Shown here in pieces: positions 41,601 through 43,260 of a stretch of 43,260 nt of DNA. The notes under the pieces were generated by a model, which did no database searches, was not told where the DNA came from, and saw nothing but the letters and a program-made list of their open reading frames with translations. Origin of the DNA: Oscillospiraceae bacterium (GTDB lineage: Bacteria; Bacillota; Clostridia; Oscillospirales; Ruminococcaceae); assembly GCA_016296505.1 (NCBI GenBank), contig JAEDJD010000017.1, positions 1 through 43,260 on the forward strand, written 5' to 3'. A program made the translations under genes and the position numbers. Each line of letters opens with the position of its first letter. Positions within the stretch are counted from its first letter, which is position 1.

Positions 41601-41637
41601 AAGCGAGCAGGCGTCTTCTTATGGTGCCTGCTCGCTT
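41601..41637. repeat. Perfect 12-bp inverted repeat before the sigma gene
   Basis: AAGCGAGCAGGC (41601-41612) and GCCTGCTCGCTT (41626-41637) flank 13 bp. It is followed by ATTTG and preceded on the other strand by CTATTTTCG, so it could end transcription in either direction, weakly. From 41638 to 41737 nothing else is evident. Confidence 0.5.
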
Positions 41638-41753
41638 ATTTGAATCAAACAACTGAGGAATCATGAAAAGTATGTCTTCTCAAAATTTTTTAATAACTGT
41701 AATATTTTTCTTCAGAATGCCGTCAGTACTTATAGAGAGGGAGGTGAAGCCGT

Positions 41754-42311
41754 GTGGACGACGCAGCGATTATCAAACTATATCGGCTGCGCGATGAGCG
41801 AGCACTTGAAGAAACAAAGGCTTGTTATGAAGCGCTCTGTATGACAGTCGCATACAATATGCTCGGCAACCGCGAGGATGCGGAGGAGTGTGTAAATGAC
41901 GCGATGATGCGTCTTTGGCAGGCGATCCCGCCTGCTGAACCAGAATTTCTTGGCGCGTATCTCATCACCGCTGTCCGAAATGCAGCACGGGATCGGCTTG
42001 CATATCAGAACGCGCAGCGTTGTGGCGGCGGTCAGCTCACCATCGCGATTGATGAGCTGACGGACTGCCTGCATTCGGCAGAACAACCGGAACAGGTGCT
42101 CAACAGCATTGCTCTTCGGGATGCGTTTCGTAGATTTCTGTCCAAACTGAGACCTACAGCGCACATGATTTTTTTGCGGCGGTATTGGCTCTGTCTGTCA
42201 GCACAGGAGATTGCGGCCGAAACTGGATGTTCGGTCAGTCTTGTGAATACGTCGCTGATGCGTACACGTAACAAATTGAAAGTGTTTCTGGAAAAGGAGG
42301 AGTTGTTGTGA
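41754..42311 (+). CDS. ECF-type RNA polymerase sigma factor
   Basis: The 185-aa protein has the two-domain layout of extracytoplasmic-function sigma factors. Region 2 spans about residues 10-80, with AYNMLGNREDAEECVNDAMMRLW; region 4 spans 125-180, with the helix-turn-helix LSAQEIAAETGCSVSLVNTSLMR. The start is GTG 41754, 6 nt from GGGAGGTGA. The last bases carry an AAAAGGAGGAG that serves the next gene, whose GTG overlaps the stop. The coupled partner is broken, so this factor may be free of its usual control; that is inference. Confidence 0.88.
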   Translation: MDDAAIIKLYRLRDERALEETKACYEALCMTVAYNMLGNREDAEECVNDAMMRLWQAIPPAEPEFLGAYLITAVRNAARDRLAYQNAQRCGGGQLTIAIDELTDCLHSAEQPEQVLNSIALRDAFRRFLSKLRPTAHMIFLRRYWLCLSAQEIAAETGCSVSLVNTSLMRTRNKLKVFLEKEELL

Positions 42312-43127
42312 AACAGGAGGATTACTTCAAGATCATGGATTGCGTTTCGGAGGAAAATGTCACCGAAATGATGCAGCATCGCCGTTGTAGAAAAAATCTG
42401 TCTGGCGAGTAGGTTGCTACGAATTATTCAACACATCAGAAGAAAATATTCTACATGACTCGTTCCGGTGTTGCAACGGGTACGGCAGTCGCTGCGGCAC
42501 TCTTGGCACTGAATATCGGGTTCGGTGGATTTATGCTGCACCGTACAGATGATTCCGTCAGTATCGAAAATCAAGAGGCTGTCGAAGTGAATGAGGTTGC
42601 ACCGGAAACATCAGCGGCGCAAACCGAGGCAGAAAATAATATTACGACAGAGGCCAAGCAGACGGTTTCTACTAGATTGACGGCTGCAAAAGCGTCTTCT
42701 GCAAATTCTAAGGAGACTACAACAAAAGCTGTGTCCACGCAGACAACTGCAGAGCAGGCTGTGATTACAGAACAGTCAACAGTTACAGATAAACCGGTAC
42801 AACAGACAACAGAATCATCGAGAAATGGAAAACTGACGTATTCGATGATTCCTGTGGGCAGAACCTATGAATTGACAGGCTCAAATGCAAAGACGCCAAT
42901 TGTTTTTTATGCAAAGGCAGGCGAACAGATTAAAATGCAGCTGACGATTCAGAATGATCCGGGCGTTGCAGATTTCGGCGTACTTCGATATGCCGGAGGA
43001 ATGCGGACAATATCAGATTTTTGCGTGTGAAGGAAACCTTGGTGGCGGTACACAGGAAGAACCTGATTGTCTCCCTGCTCAGACGGTTAAAAACTTTATT
43101 CCGTGCAATATTACAATTATTCCGTGA
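42308..43127 (+). pseudogene. Broken gene downstream of the ECF sigma factor (anti-sigma-like position)
   Basis: A GTG at 42308, in GTGA overlap with the sigma stop and about 6 nt from AAAAGGAGGAG, begins a frame that reads 34 codons to TAG at 42410-42412. The same frame continues open through a membrane helix (about 42470-42530), a Thr/Ala-rich linker and an outer domain, to a stop at 43028-43030. In the +1 frame, open from 42945, a protein-like tail continues (from ECGQYQIFACEGNL to TGA 43125-43127), implying a 1-nt shift between about 42945 and 43028. The layout, cytosolic start, one helix, outer domain, fits a membrane anti-sigma or sensor protein. Translation from ATG 42455 could still give a 191-aa fragment. 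Confidence 0.6.
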
Positions 43128-43178
43128 GTTGCCTGATTGATGGGATAAGTTGTCATTCTGATACATAAAATATGGGCA

Positions 43179-43206
43179 GAACACTAGCGAAGATTTGCTA
43201 GTGTTC
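43179..43206. repeat. Perfect 10-bp hairpin near the window end
   Basis: GAACACTAGC (43179-43188) and GCTAGTGTTC (43197-43206) flank 8 bases. No T-run follows. Bases 43128-43178 and 43207-43260 hold no supported gene. Confidence 0.5.
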
Positions 43207-43260
43207 TCAGTCTGTCGAGAAACTTACGGGTGCGCACACCGAAGGTGAAATAAAAGTTTT

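Noticed and set aside
1..43260. CRISPR arrays, insertion sequences, prophage or defence islands
   Set aside because: No regularly spaced repeats, transposase, integrase or phage-like genes were seen anywhere in the window.

Overview
The window looks like the replication-origin neighbourhood of a low-to-mid-GC, spore-forming Firmicute, most likely a clostridial anaerobe of the Oscillospiraceae/Ruminococcaceae type. The grounds are the gene order dnaA-dnaN-S4 protein-recF-remB-gyrB-gyrA, a spoIIP gene, Gram-positive style AGGAGG ribosome binding sites, near-consensus TTGACA-17-TATAAT promoters, and oxygen-detoxification genes typical of strict anaerobes (flavodiiron protein, rubredoxin). The assignment below class Clostridia is inference; no 16S gene is present.

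Layout. 1-5300: a cytosolic ParB-like/BMP-domain protein, a metallophosphoesterase and methionyl-tRNA synthetase with a tiny coupled membrane protein. 5316-7589: tRNA-Arg(CCG), a papain-like NlpC/P60-type protein and a minus-strand spoIIP pair. 7590-9948: AT-rich tract, dnaA promoter, dnaA, and a 557-bp gene-free stretch packed with DnaA-box-like nonamers (candidate oriC). 9949-18981: dnaN, S4 protein, recF, remB, gyrB, two YcxB-like membrane paralogues and gyrA, all co-directional. 19004-23678: two overlapping membrane proteins, deoC, an Sfp-type phosphopantetheinyl transferase, an SDR reductase, a 69-aa protein and purB. 23715-26271: secD-secF behind a consensus promoter. 26455-31536: a TIM-barrel epimerase-like protein, nrdR, a convergent DUF4830-like protein, an RsuA-type pseudouridine synthase, a shared-type sugar ABC ATPase (MsmK/UgpC) behind a structured leader, and a D-lactate dehydrogenase-like enzyme. 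31635-34217: a flavodiiron-flavin reductase-rubredoxin fusion, a compositionally different GNAT gene and a free rubredoxin. 34301-37429: pspA, a VanY-like protein without its metal ligands, an unknown gene and dCMP deaminase. 37537-41306: rsmA, a 43-aa ORF, then rpmG-secE-nusG-rplK-rplA. 41390-43260: tRNA-Lys, an ECF sigma factor and a coupled downstream gene broken by a stop and a frameshift.

The window is essentially housekeeping: replication initiation and supercoiling, translation and secretion (metG, rsmA, rpmG, secE, nusG, rplKA, secDF, tRNAs), nucleotide metabolism (purB, deoC, dCMP deaminase, nrdR), and anaerobe redox defence. I see no insertion sequence, prophage, CRISPR array or defence island. 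The points most worth following are a possible H-type pseudoknot before rplK, the ligand-less VanY-like protein, the ParB-like/BMP fusion, the two membrane paralogues inside the gyrase cluster, a palindrome in the dCMP deaminase promoter, and the unusual surroundings of dnaA. Many start codons were moved to the position best supported by a ribosome binding site or promoter.
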